Shown: positions 33,962 through 44,148, counted from the stretch's first letter. The stretch is DNA of 53,307 nt from Clostridia bacterium (GCA_017431005.1 JAFRLY010000036.1:1-53307), one strand, 5' to 3'. Notes: generated from the letters alone by a model not told the origin. A program made the numbers and translations.

Positions 33962-33990
33962 TTGACTTTTTCCGCTCCGTGGTGGATAAT
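33962..33990 (+). promoter_or_regulatory. Promoter of pckA
   Basis: TTGACT (33962-33967), 17-nt spacer, GATAAT (33985-33990). The ~65-nt leader has no clear riboswitch. No convincing thrS terminator was seen between 33927 and 33961. Confidence 0.65.
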
Positions 33991-34061
33991 GTCTCCGATC
34001 GGATTTTTTTAGGGATCTGAGGGATTGAAAGACTGAATGTTATAAGAGGAGGTTGCTTCCC

Positions 34062-35672
34062 ATGGCTCTGGATCTGACCAAGTACGGTATTACCGGCGCG
34101 ACTGAGATTCTGCATAACCCGTCCTACGAGGTGCTGTTCGCTGAGGAGAACAAGCCCGAGCTCGAAGGCTTCGAGAAGGGCCAGCTGACTGAGCTGAACG
34201 CCATGAACGTGATGACCGGCGTCTATACCGGCCGTTCCCCCAAGGACAAGTACATCGTCATGGACGAGAACAGCAAGGATACCGTCTGGTGGACAACTGA
34301 CGGCTACAAGAACGATAACCATCCCCTGAGCGAAGAGAACTGGGCCGAGCTGAAGAAGCTGGCGCAGAAGGAGCTGAGCGGCAAGCGGCTGTTCGTCATG
34401 GACGCTTTCTGCGGCGCGAACAAGGACACCCGGATGGCGATCCGCTTCATCATGGAGGTGGCCTGGCAGGCGCACTTCGTGAAGAACATGTTCATCCAGC
34501 CCAGCGAGGAAGAGCTGGCTGCCTTTGAGCCGGACTTCGTCGTTTACACCGCGTCCAAGGCGAAGGTGGAGAACTACAAGGAAATGGGCCTGAACAGCGA
34601 GACCGCGGTGGCCTTCAACATCACCAGCCGTGAGCAGGTCATCCTGAACACCTGGTACGGCGGCGAGATGAAGAAGGGTATGTTCTCCATGATGAACTAC
34701 TACCTGCCGCTGAAGGGCATCGCCTCCATGCACTGCTCCGCCAACACCGATATGGAAGGCAAGAACACCGCGATCTTCTTCGGCCTGTCCGGCACCGGCA
34801 AGACCACGCTGTCCACCGACCCCAAGCGCCTGCTGATCGGCGACGACGAGCACGGCTGGGATGACAACGGCGTCTTCAACTTTGAGGGCGGCTGCTATGC
34901 CAAGGTCATCAACCTGGACAAGGATTCCGAGCCCGACATTTACAACGCCATCCGCCGCGACGCGCTGCTGGAGAACGTGACCGTGGATGAAAACGGAAAG
35001 ATCGACTTCGCCGACAAGAGCGTGACCGAGAACACCCGCGTTTCCTATCCGATCGAGCATATCGAGAAGATCGTGAAGAACGTAAACCCCGTTTCCGCCG
35101 GCCCCGACGCCAAGAATGTCATCTTCCTGAGTGCTGATGCTTTCGGCGTGCTGCCCCCTGTGTCCATCCTGACGCCCGAACAGACCAAGTACTACTTCCT
35201 GAGCGGCTTCACCGCGAAGCTGGCGGGCACCGAGCGCGGCATCACCGAGCCCACCCCCACCTTCTCCGCGTGCTTCGGCCAGGCGTTCCTGGAGCTGCAT
35301 CCCACCAAGTACGCTGAAGAGCTGGTCAAGAAGATGGAAAAGAGCGGCGCGAAGGCCTATCTGGTCAACACCGGCTGGAACGGCACCGGCAAGCGCATCT
35401 CCATCAAGGATACCCGCGGCATCATCGACGCGATCCTGAACGGCGATATCCTGAACGCGCCCACCAAGAAGATCCCGTACTTCAACTTTGAGGTTCCCAC
35501 TGAGCTGAAGGGCGTGGACACCGGCATTCTGGATCCCCGTGACACCTACGAGGATCCCACCGAATGGGAAAAGAAGGCCGAAGATCTGGCCAGCCGGTTC
35601 ATCAAGAACTTCGTCAAGTACGAGAGCAACGAAGCCGGCAAGGCGCTGGTTGCCGCCGGTCCTCAGCTCTAA
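34062..35672 (+). CDS. pckA: Phosphoenolpyruvate carboxykinase (ATP-dependent)
   Basis: A 536-residue enzyme interconverting oxaloacetate plus ATP with PEP, CO2 and ADP. The kinase-1a P-loop is [13 protein letters not shown] (about 243-255). The metal site region is [20 protein letters not shown] (about 262-281), and the substrate loop region is [13 protein letters not shown] (about 51-63). In fermenting anaerobes the enzyme often runs towards oxaloacetate, gaining ATP. The next operon consumes oxaloacetate. AGAGGAGG at 34045-34052 sets the start at ATG 34062. Confidence 0.97.
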   Translation: MALDLTKYGITGATEILHNPSYEVLFAEENKPELEGFEKGQLTELNAMNVMTGVYTGRSPKDKYIVMDENSKDTVWWTTDGYKNDNHPLSEENWAELKKLAQKELSGKRLFVMDAFCGANKDTRMAIRFIMEVAWQAHFVKNMFIQPSEEELAAFEPDFVVYTASKAKVENYKEMGLNSETAVAFNITSREQVILNTWYGGEMKKGMFSMMNYYLPLKGIASMHCSANTDMEGKNTAIFFGLSGTGKTTLSTDPKRLLIGDDEHGWDDNGVFNFEGGCYAKVINLDKDSEPDIYNAIRRDALLENVTVDENGKIDFADKSVTENTRVSYPIEHIEKIVKNVNPVSAGPDAKNVIFLSADAFGVLPPVSILTPEQTKYYFLSGFTAKLAGTERGITEPTPTFSACFGQAFLELHPTKYAEELVKKMEKSGAKAYLVNTGWNGTGKRISIKDTRGIIDAILNGDILNAPTKKIPYFNFEVPTELKGVDTGILDPRDTYEDPTEWEKKAEDLASRFIKNFVKYESNEAGKALVAAGPQL

Positions 35673-35692
35673 TTTCAGAAAAATCTTTATCG

Positions 35693-35725
35693 GCACCGAC
35701 TGTCAAACAGCCGGTGCCTTTTTTA
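35693..35725 (+). terminator. Terminator after pckA
   Basis: GGCACCG-A-CTGT pairs with ACAG-C-CGGTGCC around a CAA loop (35693-35719), followed by six T. Confidence 0.92.
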
Positions 35726-35750
35726 TCCTGCTTATTGCGGAAAAAGACCT

Positions 35751-35779
35751 TGCGCGGAACAGCGTTAATGCTTATAATA
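35751..35779 (+). promoter_or_regulatory. Promoter of the decarboxylase operon
   Basis: TTGCGC (35751-35756), 17-nt spacer, TATAAT (35774-35779). It lies 51 nt upstream of oadA. Confidence 0.75.
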
Positions 35780-35829
35780 CTACACTGGTATGGAATGGAC
35801 TAACTTTCATGCTGATAGGAGAGTAGAAC

Positions 35830-37230
35830 ATGAGAAAAGTACAGTTCACTGAAACCGTCATGCGGGACGCGAACCAGTCCCTGATGGCGACCCGTCTGCC
35901 TTATGCTGACTTTGAGGCGGTTCTGCCCGTCATGGATAAGGCCGGTTACTATTCCGTTGAGTGCTGGGGCGGCGCGACGTTTGACTCCTGCCTCCGGTAC
36001 CTGAAAGAGGACCCCTGGGAACGCCTGCGGAACATCCGCAAGAACATGCCGAACACCCGGCTGCAGATGCTGCTGAGAGGGCAGAACCTGCTGGGCTACA
36101 AGCACTATCATGATGACGTGGTGGAGAAGTTTGTCGAGCTGAGCATCAAGAACGGCATTGATATCATCCGTATTTTTGACGCGCTGAACGACTTCCGGAA
36201 TCTGGGGACCGCCCTGGAAGCCACCAAAAAGTACGCGACACCCCGGACCATCGCTTCCGGCTGCATCAGCTACACCCAGAGCCCTGTGCACACGGTGGAG
36301 AAGTATGTTGAAATGTGCAAGGAACTCGTGAAGATGGGCTTTGACACCCTGTGCCTGAAGGATATGGCCGGCACGATGAGCCCCCATGAGGCGGAGCACC
36401 TGATCAAGGGCATCAAGGATGCCGTCGGCGACGTTCCGGTGATCCTGCACACCCACTGCACCACGGGTATGGCCTACATGACCCTGACCAAGGCGATTGA
36501 GAGCGGCGTGGACGTGATCGATACCGCGACCAGCTGCTTCTCCAACGGCACCAGCCAGGCGGCCACCGAAACCATGTTCTACGCACTGCAGCAGTACGGC
36601 ATTGAGACCGGCCTGGATGAGAAGATCATCAACCAGGTGAACGATTTCTTCAAGCCGGTGAAGCAGAAATATGTCGACAGCGGCCTGATCAACCCGAAGA
36701 GCATGGCCACCGACTCCCAGGCGCTGGTCTACAAGGTGCCCGGCGGCATGCTGAGCAACATGATCGCCAATCTGAAGGACATGAACGCCATGGACAAGTT
36801 TGACGAAGCACTGCTGGAGATTCCCGCGGTCCGCAAGGATCTGGGCTATCCGCCGCTGGTCACGCCTCTGAGCCAGATGGTCGGCAACCAGGCGGTTACC
36901 AACGTGCTGGTAGGTGAGCGCTACAAGAACATTTCCAACGAAGTGAAGAACTACTTCCGCGGTGAATACGGCATCGCTCCCGCGCCCGTGAACGCGGAGC
37001 TGGAAGCCAAGATCCTGGGCGAGGGCGGCAAGCCCGTTGACTGCCGGATCGAAGACTCCAAGCGCACCGGAGACGACTTCCGCAAGGCGAAGGAAGCCCT
37101 GGGCGAGCTGGCTGAGACCGAAGAGGACCTCATGAGCTATATCTGCTTCCCGAAGCAGGCGGAAGACTTCCTCAAGGCGCGCAAGGCGGATCAGGAAAAG
37201 AAGGTCAAGTATACCATCGTTGAGGCGTAA
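35830..37230 (+). CDS. oadA: Oxaloacetate decarboxylase alpha subunit (carboxyltransferase)
   Basis: A 466-residue carboxyltransferase without its own biotin domain. It has the family opening TETVMRDANQSLMATRL, the metal and Lys site in DTLCLKDMAGTMSP (about 173-186; this Lys is carboxylated in relatives), and HTHCTTGMAYMTLTKAIESG (about 203-222) with zinc-binding His residues. It moves the carboxyl group from oxaloacetate to biotin on the separate carrier two genes on. A pyruvate carboxylase B-type role is the alternative, but the beta subunit in the operon argues for decarboxylation. The gamma-type gene follows after 15 nt. Confidence 0.92.
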   Translation: MRKVQFTETVMRDANQSLMATRLPYADFEAVLPVMDKAGYYSVECWGGATFDSCLRYLKEDPWERLRNIRKNMPNTRLQMLLRGQNLLGYKHYHDDVVEKFVELSIKNGIDIIRIFDALNDFRNLGTALEATKKYATPRTIASGCISYTQSPVHTVEKYVEMCKELVKMGFDTLCLKDMAGTMSPHEAEHLIKGIKDAVGDVPVILHTHCTTGMAYMTLTKAIESGVDVIDTATSCFSNGTSQAATETMFYALQQYGIETGLDEKIINQVNDFFKPVKQKYVDSGLINPKSMATDSQALVYKVPGGMLSNMIANLKDMNAMDKFDEALLEIPAVRKDLGYPPLVTPLSQMVGNQAVTNVLVGERYKNISNEVKNYFRGEYGIAPAPVNAELEAKILGEGGKPVDCRIEDSKRTGDDFRKAKEALGELAETEEDLMSYICFPKQAEDFLKARKADQEKKVKYTIVEA

Positions 37231-37245
37231 GGAGGATGGCAGACA

Positions 37246-37632
37246 ATGAATGAAGAAGTCGTAACCACCGCCGTCCGGACTGCAGTCAGCGGAACCAAAA
37301 TGGCTTTCGGTGACGCAATGGTGGACGCCGTTCTCGGCTATCTGGTGGTTTTCATCGGCCTGACGCTGCTGATGTGCGTGGTGATTATCGCGGGCAAGAT
37401 CATGGTCAGCAAGGCGAAGGAAAAGAAAGCCGTGTCTGCACCCGCTCCGGCTGCGCCTGCCCCGGCGGCCGCTCCCGCGGTACCGAAGGAAAAGGCTCCC
37501 GGCAGCGCCGGCGAGGTGAAGATCTACGATACGGATCCGCGTGATGCCGCAATGATCATGGCGATTGTGGCGGATAAGCTGCAGAAACCCCTGAACGAGC
37601 TTCGGTTCGTATCCATCAAGGAGGTAAAGTAA
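37246..37632 (+). CDS. oadG: Decarboxylase gamma-type subunit (OadG family)
   Basis: A 128-residue protein with a single membrane helix (about 28-52, LGYLVVFIGLTLLMCVVIIA), then an Ala/Pro-rich linker and a C-terminal soluble segment. In characterised enzymes OadG holds the complex together and its tail helps the carboxyltransferase. The C-terminal part is longer than in short OadG proteins. It ends 1 nt before the biotin carrier gene, whose ribosome-binding site AAGGAGG lies inside it. Confidence 0.82.
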   Translation: MNEEVVTTAVRTAVSGTKMAFGDAMVDAVLGYLVVFIGLTLLMCVVIIAGKIMVSKAKEKKAVSAPAPAAPAPAAAPAVPKEKAPGSAGEVKIYDTDPRDAAMIMAIVADKLQKPLNELRFVSIKEVK

Positions 37633-37633
37633 G

Positions 37634-38035
37634 ATGAAGTATAAAGTGACCCTGAAGGGGAAGACCTATGAAGTGGAAGTGAATCAGGGCGAGGCCATGA
37701 TTCTGGACGAATATGAAGCTTTCGCGCCGGCGCCTGCCGCGGCTCCCGCCCCGGCTGCTCCCGCAGCACCCGCGGCTGCCCCCGCTCCCGCCGCTGCTCC
37801 CGCAGCGCCTGCAGCCGTAGCCGGCGAACAGGTAGTCAGCCCCATGCCCGGTACCATCGTGAAGGTCAATGTTACCGCGGGCAAGGCCGTGAAGAGCGGT
37901 GAAGTGCTGGCGGTGCTGGAAGCCATGAAGATGGAAAACGAGATCATGGCTCCCCATGACGCCACTGTGCTGCAGGTCCTGACCGATGTCGGAACGAAGG
38001 TGGATACCGGTACGCCCATCATGGTACTGGGCTGA
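37634..38035 (+). CDS. Biotin carboxyl carrier protein of the decarboxylase
   Basis: A 133-residue carrier with a short N-terminal beta part (1-28), an Ala/Pro flexible linker (about 31-62) and a biotinyl domain. The biotinylated Lys lies in LEAMKMEN (about 95-102). It carries CO2 from the alpha subunit to the membrane beta subunit. In many enzymes this domain is fused to OadA; here it is a separate protein, as in the methylmalonyl-CoA decarboxylase group. Confidence 0.93.
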   Translation: MKYKVTLKGKTYEVEVNQGEAMILDEYEAFAPAPAAAPAPAAPAAPAAAPAPAAAPAAPAAVAGEQVVSPMPGTIVKVNVTAGKAVKSGEVLAVLEAMKMENEIMAPHDATVLQVLTDVGTKVDTGTPIMVLG

Positions 38036-38048
38036 GGAGGGGAAAAAG

Positions 38049-39260
38049 ATGCTACAATCCCTTGCAAACCTGGTCACTGAATCCGGTTTTGCCAATATCC
38101 TGACCTCCGGGGACGGATGGAAAAACCTTATCATGATCGCCATCGCGTGCGTGCTGCTGTATCTGGGCATCAAAAAGCAGTATGAGCCGCTGCTGATGGT
38201 CGGTATCGCCATGGGCTGCCTGCTGGCCAACGTCAGCGCTCTCAGCAAATCTGACGCGCTGTATCATCAGGCGCTCTGGGACGCTTTCCTGCAGGAGGGC
38301 GGCGAGTTCTACCATGACTACGGTCATATCCTGGCCCACGGCGGCCTGATCGATATCCTTTATATCGGCGTGAAGGCGGGTATTTATCCGTGCCTGATCT
38401 TCATCGGCATCGGTGCGATGACGGACTTCGGTCCGCTGATCTCCAACCCGAAGAGCCTGCTGCTGGGCGCCGCGGCGCAGTTCGGCGTTTTCTTCGCCTT
38501 CCTGGGCGCGAACCTGCTGGGCTTCACGGGCAATCAGGCGGCTTCCATCGGCATCATCGGCGGAGCTGACGGCCCCACGGCCATCCTGACGACCACCAAG
38601 CTGGCTCCCGAACTGCTCGGACCGATCGCTGTCGCTGCTTACAGCTATATGGCGCTGATTCCCATGATCCAGCCGCCGCTGATGAAAGCGCTGACGACGG
38701 AGAAGGAACGCAAGGTCAAGATGGAGCAGCTGCGTGAGGTCAGCAAAACCGAGAAGATCATTTTCCCGATCATCGTGACGATCTTCATCGTGCTGCTGCT
38801 GCCCTCCACCGCGCCTCTGATTGGCTGCCTGATGTTCGGCAACCTGCTGAAGGAAAGCGGTGTGACCGAGCGCCTGAGCGATGTGGCGCAGAACGCCCTG
38901 ATGAACATCGTGACGCTGTTCCTGGGCATCAGCGTGGGCGCCACCATGGTTGGCTCCAACTTCCTGAATGTACAGACGATTTACATCGTGGTGCTGGGTC
39001 TGATCGCGTTCTCCTTCAGCACCATCGGCGGTCTGCTGGTCGGCAAGCTGATGTACAAGCTGAGCGGCGGCAAGATCAATCCGCTGATCGGCTCCGCAGG
39101 CGTATCCGCCGTGCCGATGGCTGCCCGGGTCAGCCAGAAGGTCGGACAGAAGGAGAATCCTTCCAACTTCCTGCTGATGCATGCCATGGGCCCCAACGTT
39201 GCCGGCGTCATCGGCTCCGCGATTGCCGCGGGCTTCCTGATGAGCGTTTTCGGCGGCTGA
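38049..39260 (+). CDS. oadB: Na+-translocating decarboxylase beta subunit
   Basis: A 403-residue membrane protein that decarboxylates carboxybiotin and exports Na+. It has about nine to eleven hydrophobic segments. The ion-site motif GIIGGADGPTAI (about 172-183) contains the Asp known to be essential in Klebsiella OadB. A second conserved region, SVGATMVGSNFLN, lies near 297-309. GAGGAGGGG precedes ATG 38049; the frame extends upstream into the carrier gene but without a start signal. It is the last gene of the operon. Confidence 0.94.
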   Translation: MLQSLANLVTESGFANILTSGDGWKNLIMIAIACVLLYLGIKKQYEPLLMVGIAMGCLLANVSALSKSDALYHQALWDAFLQEGGEFYHDYGHILAHGGLIDILYIGVKAGIYPCLIFIGIGAMTDFGPLISNPKSLLLGAAAQFGVFFAFLGANLLGFTGNQAASIGIIGGADGPTAILTTTKLAPELLGPIAVAAYSYMALIPMIQPPLMKALTTEKERKVKMEQLREVSKTEKIIFPIIVTIFIVLLLPSTAPLIGCLMFGNLLKESGVTERLSDVAQNALMNIVTLFLGISVGATMVGSNFLNVQTIYIVVLGLIAFSFSTIGGLLVGKLMYKLSGGKINPLIGSAGVSAVPMAARVSQKVGQKENPSNFLLMHAMGPNVAGVIGSAIAAGFLMSVFGG

Positions 39261-39271
39261 TGATTTAAAAG

Positions 39272-39316
39272 AAAAAGGCACCTTGTCCGTTAAAATCGGA
39301 CAAGGTGCCTTTTTTA
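39272..39316. terminator. Bidirectional terminator between oadB and argF
   Basis: AAAAAGGCACCTTGTCCG pairs with CGGACAAGGTGCCTTTTT around a TTAAAAT loop. A tracts on the left and T tracts on the right let it stop transcripts from both sides: oadB on plus and argF on minus. Confidence 0.93.
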
Positions 39317-39347
39317 CGGAATTATGCGGAAAACCGGGAGACGGAAA

Positions 39348-40334
39348 TCAAAGAGTTGCGGCCATGACCGCCTTGATCGTATGCATCCTGTTTTCCGCCT
39401 CATCAAAGACGATGGACTGCGGGCCTTCAAAAACCTCATCTGTGACTTCCATCGCGGACAGACCGTACTGCTCGTGAATTTTCCGGCCGATGGAGGTGTT
39501 CAGATCATGGAAGGCGGGGAGGCAGTGCATGAACACGCACTGCGGGCCGGCGGCCTCCATCGCGGCCGCATTCACCTGATAGGGCAGAAGATCGTGAATC
39601 CGCTCCTGCCAGACGGCGTCCGGCTCACCCATGGATACCCAGACATCGGTGTAGAGCACGTGAGCGCCGCGGACAGCGCGGGCGACGTCGGTTTCAAACG
39701 ACAGAACAGCTCCGGTGGCCTTTGCGATTTCCGCACAGGTCTGCTTCAGCTCATCGGAAGGCTGATATTTTTCCGGGCAGCAGGCGACAAAATGCATTCC
39801 CATTTTGGCACAGCCGACCATCAGGGAGTTTCCCATATTATAGCGGGCATCCCCCATATACACCAGTTTAATGCCCTTCAGGGAACCAAAATGCTCCCGG
39901 ATGGTCAGGAAGTCGGCCAGAATCTGCGTGGGGTGGAACTCATTGGTCAGGCCGTTCCAGACCGGGACGCCGGAATAACGGTACAGATCCTCGACAATTT
40001 CCTGCCCGTAACCGCGGTACTCAATACCGTCGAACATGCGCCCGAGCACCCGCGCCGTATCCGCCAGGGATTCCTTTTTTCCCATCTGACTGCCTGAAGG
40101 ATCCAGATAGGTTGTCGTCATGCCCAGATCATGCGCGGCCACCTCAAAGGCGCAGCGTGTACGCGTGCTGGTCTTCTCAAAAACCAGCGCAATGTTTTTT
40201 CCCTCATACATCCGATGCGGAATCCCTGACTTTTTCCGGGACTTCAGATCGGCAGCCAGATCCAGCAGGCCTTCAATTTCATCCGGAGTCAGATCCAGCA
40301 GTTTCAGAAATTTGTTTTCCTTTAAATGAAACAT
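39348..40334 (-). CDS. argF: Ornithine carbamoyltransferase
   Basis: A 328-residue enzyme making citrulline from ornithine and carbamoyl phosphate. The carbamoyl-phosphate site STRTR lies at 56-60 and FHPTQ near 133-137; the ornithine-side motif is HCLPAFHD near 271. The sequence alone does not separate anabolic ArgF from catabolic ArcB, and no other arg or arc gene is nearby. It ends the chaperone-type minus-strand operon, 41 nt after the zinc-ribbon gene. AGGAGGG precedes the ATG. Confidence 0.94.
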   Translation of the reverse strand: MFHLKENKFLKLLDLTPDEIEGLLDLAADLKSRKKSGIPHRMYEGKNIALVFEKTSTRTRCAFEVAAHDLGMTTTYLDPSGSQMGKKESLADTARVLGRMFDGIEYRGYGQEIVEDLYRYSGVPVWNGLTNEFHPTQILADFLTIREHFGSLKGIKLVYMGDARYNMGNSLMVGCAKMGMHFVACCPEKYQPSDELKQTCAEIAKATGAVLSFETDVARAVRGAHVLYTDVWVSMGEPDAVWQERIHDLLPYQVNAAAMEAAGPQCVFMHCLPAFHDLNTSIGRKIHEQYGLSAMEVTDEVFEGPQSIVFDEAENRMHTIKAVMAATL

Positions 40335-40375
40335 CTGAAATACCCTCCTGAACGTTTTTTCATCAGACCGGCGTT

Positions 40376-40789
40376 TTACGCCTTCTGTTTAAACTGATGC
40401 CCGCAACGGACGCAGGTGATCTCCTTTTCACCGCAGCCGCGTTTGAGCCGGAGCAGCACCTTGCACTTCGGACAGCGGAAATATTTGTACTCCTTACGGT
40501 TTTTCTGCCGTTTGATAAACTGCCGGACTTTTGTCGCAGCTCCTGAGGTCAGGGCGACATATTTCTGGTTTTCCTTCATGCGCGCCTCATGATTTCTGGA
40601 AAACATCCGGAACAGCGTCCAGACATAGAGCGCCAGTCCCAGCAGGGACAGGAGGCCGATGCCGGTGAAGGAGGCCAGCAGGGAGAGCACAAGGCCGGCG
40701 ATCAGCGTGAACATACCCAGCTGGTCCGCACCGTGGCGGCCCTGCATAAACATAACCAGCGTGTTTTTCAGCTTTGCCCAAAAACTCAT
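40376..40789 (-). CDS. Small membrane protein with C-terminal zinc ribbon
   Basis: A 137-residue protein with two closely spaced membrane helices (about 25-65) and a basic linker. The C-terminal zinc ribbon has two Cys pairs, CPKC (about 105-108) and CVRC (about 129-132). I know no named function. It lies between the J-domain gene and argF on the same strand with short gaps (34 and 41 nt), so a link with the chaperone genes is likely but unproven. Confidence 0.72.
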   Translation of the reverse strand: MSFWAKLKNTLVMFMQGRHGADQLGMFTLIAGLVLSLLASFTGIGLLSLLGLALYVWTLFRMFSRNHEARMKENQKYVALTSGAATKVRQFIKRQKNRKEYKYFRCPKCKVLLRLKRGCGEKEITCVRCGHQFKQKA

Positions 40790-40823
40790 AGGAATTTTCC
40801 TTTCAGGGTATTCTTTCGGTACT

Positions 40824-41633
40824 TCAGCAGCACATGCCGTAACGGCAGCCGCCCAGGCAGCAGTTAAGCAGCATATTGGCCGCTATGCAGGTGAGACAGG
40901 GGTTGGAGCAGACGGCCGAACGGAAATCGTATCCGCCGCTCTGCTGGGTTCTGCGATAGGCCTGACGCCCGGATTCAATTGTGCTGAGCAGCTGCTGATA
41001 TTCCGAATCCTCCGGAGCCATACGTACCGCACTCTGCGCATGGTCCAGCGCGTCCACACGGTTGCCGAGGCCGAGATCCGCCCTGGCGTACAGCGCATGC
41101 CAGTCGGCATTATGGAGCGGAATGCGGTTGAGCAGGCTCAGGGCGTCATTATACCGGCCTGCCAGTATGTATTCCGCGGCGGATTGCAGATCCGGATGCG
41201 CATAGTTCCTCGGCCGGAAGGCAGTGCTATAGGCGCCGGACTGCCGGCCGAACCCGAAGGGATCAAAACCGAAGCCAAAGCCAAAGTCCTCGAAAGGATT
41301 GCGGCCGGACTGACCTCCGGCACCGTACTGTCCTCCGGCACCCGGCTGCCCGCCGTATCCGCCGTAACCGGATGTATAGCCGTTTCCGTAGGCTCCGGAC
41401 CAGGGGGAGCCGCTGTCCGTGTTCGGGCGCCAGGCTCCGCCGTTCTTTTTAATCTGCAGGGCCTGGGTGTAGGCCTCATTTATATCTCTCATTTTCGCTT
41501 CGGCAGCTTTATCACCGGGGTTCAGGTCCGGATGATATTTTTTGGCCAGCTTTCTGTATGCCGCCTTGATTTCGTCTTCCGTCGCGGAAGAAGAAACGCC
41601 CAGAACAGCAAAGGGATCATTGATCCGGGACAC
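40824..41633 (-). CDS. J-domain protein with helical repeats and Cys-rich tail
   Basis: A 269-residue DnaJ-like cochaperone. The J domain (about 5-62) contains the HPD motif in [12 protein letters not shown], which stimulates Hsp70 ATPase. A Gly/Tyr-rich stretch (about 80-130) follows, then TPR-like helices (about 145-225). The last ~30 residues hold eight cysteines (for example CSNPCLTC and [12 protein letters not shown]). It lacks the DnaJ zinc-finger and client-binding domains. It overlaps the DUF5685 gene by 17 nt and shares an operon with a short DnaK, its probable partner. Confidence 0.88.
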   Translation of the reverse strand: MSRINDPFAVLGVSSSATEDEIKAAYRKLAKKYHPDLNPGDKAAEAKMRDINEAYTQALQIKKNGGAWRPNTDSGSPWSGAYGNGYTSGYGGYGGQPGAGGQYGAGGQSGRNPFEDFGFGFGFDPFGFGRQSGAYSTAFRPRNYAHPDLQSAAEYILAGRYNDALSLLNRIPLHNADWHALYARADLGLGNRVDALDHAQSAVRMAPEDSEYQQLLSTIESGRQAYRRTQQSGGYDFRSAVCSNPCLTCIAANMLLNCCLGGCRYGMCC

Positions 41634-42465
41634 CGTCCGTCCCCCTTTCAGCGTGATTCAGCGCCCGGTAGCGCTGCCAGACCCCACTGTACAACACATT
41701 CCGCAGAAGATCAAGGTCTTTCTCCAGGGGCAGAATTTCGAAATGCGCTGCAGCTTCAGATAAAAACAGTTCCATTGCCTGGCGGCAGAATGCCTCATAA
41801 TCCGGACGGGTGTGCAAGGCAACGAGCGGATTGAACCGGTGCTTCCGCATGTCAGCATCATAATCCTCCCAGGCATCCATCCAGTAGACAAAGCGCCCCA
41901 GCCCCGCGCCGACGGCGCAGAGCTCCTCCGCCCACAGATCCTCCGGATCAGGAACAAACACGGCTCCCAGCATGGCGCCGGACAGGTTGCAGAGCAGATC
42001 CACGGAGGGGTTATCCTGCTTCTCGGTAGCCCACAACTCAGAAAGCGCATTCTCCACGGCCCGGGCCTGAACAGGATGCCGCAGACTGATTTCAGCGGCT
42101 TTTTCCCGAAGCCAGCGCTGGCCTGCCTGCCCGCAGAGCGTCCGGTCATCCATCCACTGGTCCCGGAACTTGTACCAGGAAAGCAGGATGTTCATTTCAG
42201 CGGCATAACGGGTCATCGCGGAAACCTGAAAAGAATGGGAACGGAGAGGATGCACGGCGCACCGTGCTTCACGGGTATCCGATTCCGGTTCATAAAGAGA
42301 ATTCAGAAGGATTGCCAGAAAAGTCAGGTCATTGCTGAGAAGGGAACGGCCGGCCGCTCCGGACAGGCCGCGCAGTTCATGGCATACGCCGCAGTAAACA
42401 CTGCGGTACCGACGCTTCTGATCTTCATCCAGCACAGAAAGAACAGGGGCTATATATCCGAACAT
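41617..42465 (-). CDS. DUF5685-family protein
   Basis: A 282-residue, mostly helical protein that starts MFGYIAP and has the Cys motif YCGVCHEL near 24-31, both typical of what I remember of DUF5685. Other notable sites are [14 protein letters not shown] (about 45-58) and the acidic [11 protein letters not shown] (about 205-215). The helical pattern with two Asp-rich motifs faintly recalls prenyl-synthase-like folds; this is speculation. Its gene lies between dnaK-like and dnaJ-like genes, overlapping the latter. Confidence 0.75.
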   Translation of the reverse strand: MFGYIAPVLSVLDEDQKRRYRSVYCGVCHELRGLSGAAGRSLLSNDLTFLAILLNSLYEPESDTREARCAVHPLRSHSFQVSAMTRYAAEMNILLSWYKFRDQWMDDRTLCGQAGQRWLREKAAEISLRHPVQARAVENALSELWATEKQDNPSVDLLCNLSGAMLGAVFVPDPEDLWAEELCAVGAGLGRFVYWMDAWEDYDADMRKHRFNPLVALHTRPDYEAFCRQAMELFLSEAAAHFEILPLEKDLDLLRNVLYSGVWQRYRALNHAERGTDGVPDQ

Positions 42466-42515
42466 GTCAACCCTCTCTGCATTGCAACCGGCCTGTCAGC
42501 CTGCAACCCATAACA

Positions 42516-44057
42516 TCAGACATCATACGCTCCGTCATCCCTGGCTTCCGCGCTCTTCCTTTTTTCGGATTCCCGGGCATAGCGTTCAGCATCACGGATC
42601 GCCTGTTCGATCTCAGACGGGCTCATGTTGCCGGAGCCGGAAATCGTGATGTTCTGGGATCGATTGGTGGCAAGATCCTTGGCGCTGACGTGCACGATAC
42701 CGTTCGTATCTATATTGAAGGTCACTTCAATCTGGGGGATGCCGCGGAGGGCTCTGCGGATGCCGTCCAGTTTGAACTTCCCGAGAGATTTGTTTCCGGA
42801 GGCTGTTTCATTTTCCCCCTGAAGCACGTTGATTTCCACACTGGTCTGGAAATTGGCGGCCGTGGTAAAAACCTGGGAATGCTGACAGGGAAGAGGCGTG
42901 TTCCGGTCAATGATCCGGGCAAAGACATCTCCCATGGTTTCAATGCCCAGGGACAGAGGCGTTACATCGATCAGAACCATGGAATGTATTGCTCCGGTAA
43001 GCACACCGCCCTGCAGGCAGGCACCCATGGCGACGCATTCATCGGGATTGATATCCCGTGAGGGCTCTTTTCCGGTCAGCCTGCGCACCTGCTCCTGAAC
43101 GGCCGGGATACGCGTGGACCCGCCGACCAGAAGAACCCCGCTGAGCTGGGACGCGGATATGCCGGCGTCTTCCATGGCCTGCATGACAGGACCGCGGGTA
43201 GCGCTTACCAGGTGCCCGGTAAGCTCATCAAACCGGGCACGGGTCAGTTCCACCTCCAGATGTCTGGGACCGTCGGAAGCCTGCGCCAGGAACGGGAGAC
43301 TGATATCCGTTTTCTGAAGGGAGGAAAGCTCTATCTTTGCTTTTTCTGCAGCCTCCGAGAGACGCTGCAGCGCAACAGGATCCCCGGACAGATCCATGTG
43401 ATGCTCCTTCCGGAACCGGTCCAGGAGAAAACCGACAATGCACTGGTCGAAATCATCGCCGCCCAGATGATTGTTTCCGGCAGTGGCCAGTACTTCAATC
43501 GTATCGCTGTTGATATCCAGAATGCTGACATCAAAAGTGCCTCCGCCCAGATCGTAGACCATCACCTTGCGGGGCTCGCCTTTGTTGTATCCGTAAGCCA
43601 GGGCGGCGGAGGTGGGTTCGTTGATGATACGGAGCACATTCAGCCCGGCAATCAGCCCGGCATCCTTGGTGGCCTGGCGCTGTGCATCAGAAAAATAGGC
43701 GGGAACCGTAATCACTGCGTCCGTAACCGTTTCCCCGATAAATGCCTCGGCATCTTCCTTCAGCTTGCGCAGAATCATGGCTGAAATTTCCTGCGGCGAC
43801 CAGGACTTGCCGTCGACGGTGTAGCGGGTATCCGAGCCCATATCCCGCTTGACAGATGAAAAAGTGCGGGCAGCATTTGTGACGGCCTGCCGCTTGGCTG
43901 CGGAGCCGATCAGACGTGTGCCGTCCTTCAGAAAAGCAACCACGGACGGAGTCGTCCGGGAGCCTTCCGCATTGGGGATGATGGTCGCACGGCCGTTTTC
44001 CATAAAGCTCACACAGGAATTGGTGGTCCCAAGATCAATACCGATCAGCTTAGACAT
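42516..44057 (-). CDS. Short DnaK/Hsp70-family chaperone
   Basis: A 513-residue Hsp70, about 100 residues shorter than DnaK. The nucleotide-binding domain is complete: [15 protein letters not shown] (phosphate 1), [13 protein letters not shown] (phosphate 2) and [15 protein letters not shown] (adenosine). The beta substrate domain is present ([18 protein letters not shown]), but the alpha lid ends after about its first helix. No GrpE gene and no CIRCE site are nearby. These points suggest a specialised Hsp70 rather than the housekeeping one. ATG 44057 is supported by GGAGG 7 nt upstream. Confidence 0.9.
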   Translation of the reverse strand: MSKLIGIDLGTTNSCVSFMENGRATIIPNAEGSRTTPSVVAFLKDGTRLIGSAAKRQAVTNAARTFSSVKRDMGSDTRYTVDGKSWSPQEISAMILRKLKEDAEAFIGETVTDAVITVPAYFSDAQRQATKDAGLIAGLNVLRIINEPTSAALAYGYNKGEPRKVMVYDLGGGTFDVSILDINSDTIEVLATAGNNHLGGDDFDQCIVGFLLDRFRKEHHMDLSGDPVALQRLSEAAEKAKIELSSLQKTDISLPFLAQASDGPRHLEVELTRARFDELTGHLVSATRGPVMQAMEDAGISASQLSGVLLVGGSTRIPAVQEQVRRLTGKEPSRDINPDECVAMGACLQGGVLTGAIHSMVLIDVTPLSLGIETMGDVFARIIDRNTPLPCQHSQVFTTAANFQTSVEINVLQGENETASGNKSLGKFKLDGIRRALRGIPQIEVTFNIDTNGIVHVSAKDLATNRSQNITISGSGNMSPSEIEQAIRDAERYARESEKRKSAEARDDGAYDV

Positions 44058-44148
44058 TGCAGCCTCCGATGATTCATGCGGGTCCGCGGCGGCCTGATCC
44101 GGCCGGCCGGAGAACCCGAAGGAAATCCATATACATAAGGACATGCCC

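Noticed and set aside
33996-34011. Terminator at TCCGATCGGA followed by T tract before pckA
   Set aside because: The palindrome has no loop and the stem is too short; it lies downstream of the predicted pckA promoter.
33261-35696. 811-codon open frame on the minus strand across thrS and pckA
   Set aside because: It is antisense to two certain enzymes and crosses their intergenic region; no family resemblance.
37730-37815. Ala/Pro-coding repeat in the biotin carrier gene as a DNA repeat element
   Set aside because: It is the normal flexible linker of biotin carrier proteins.
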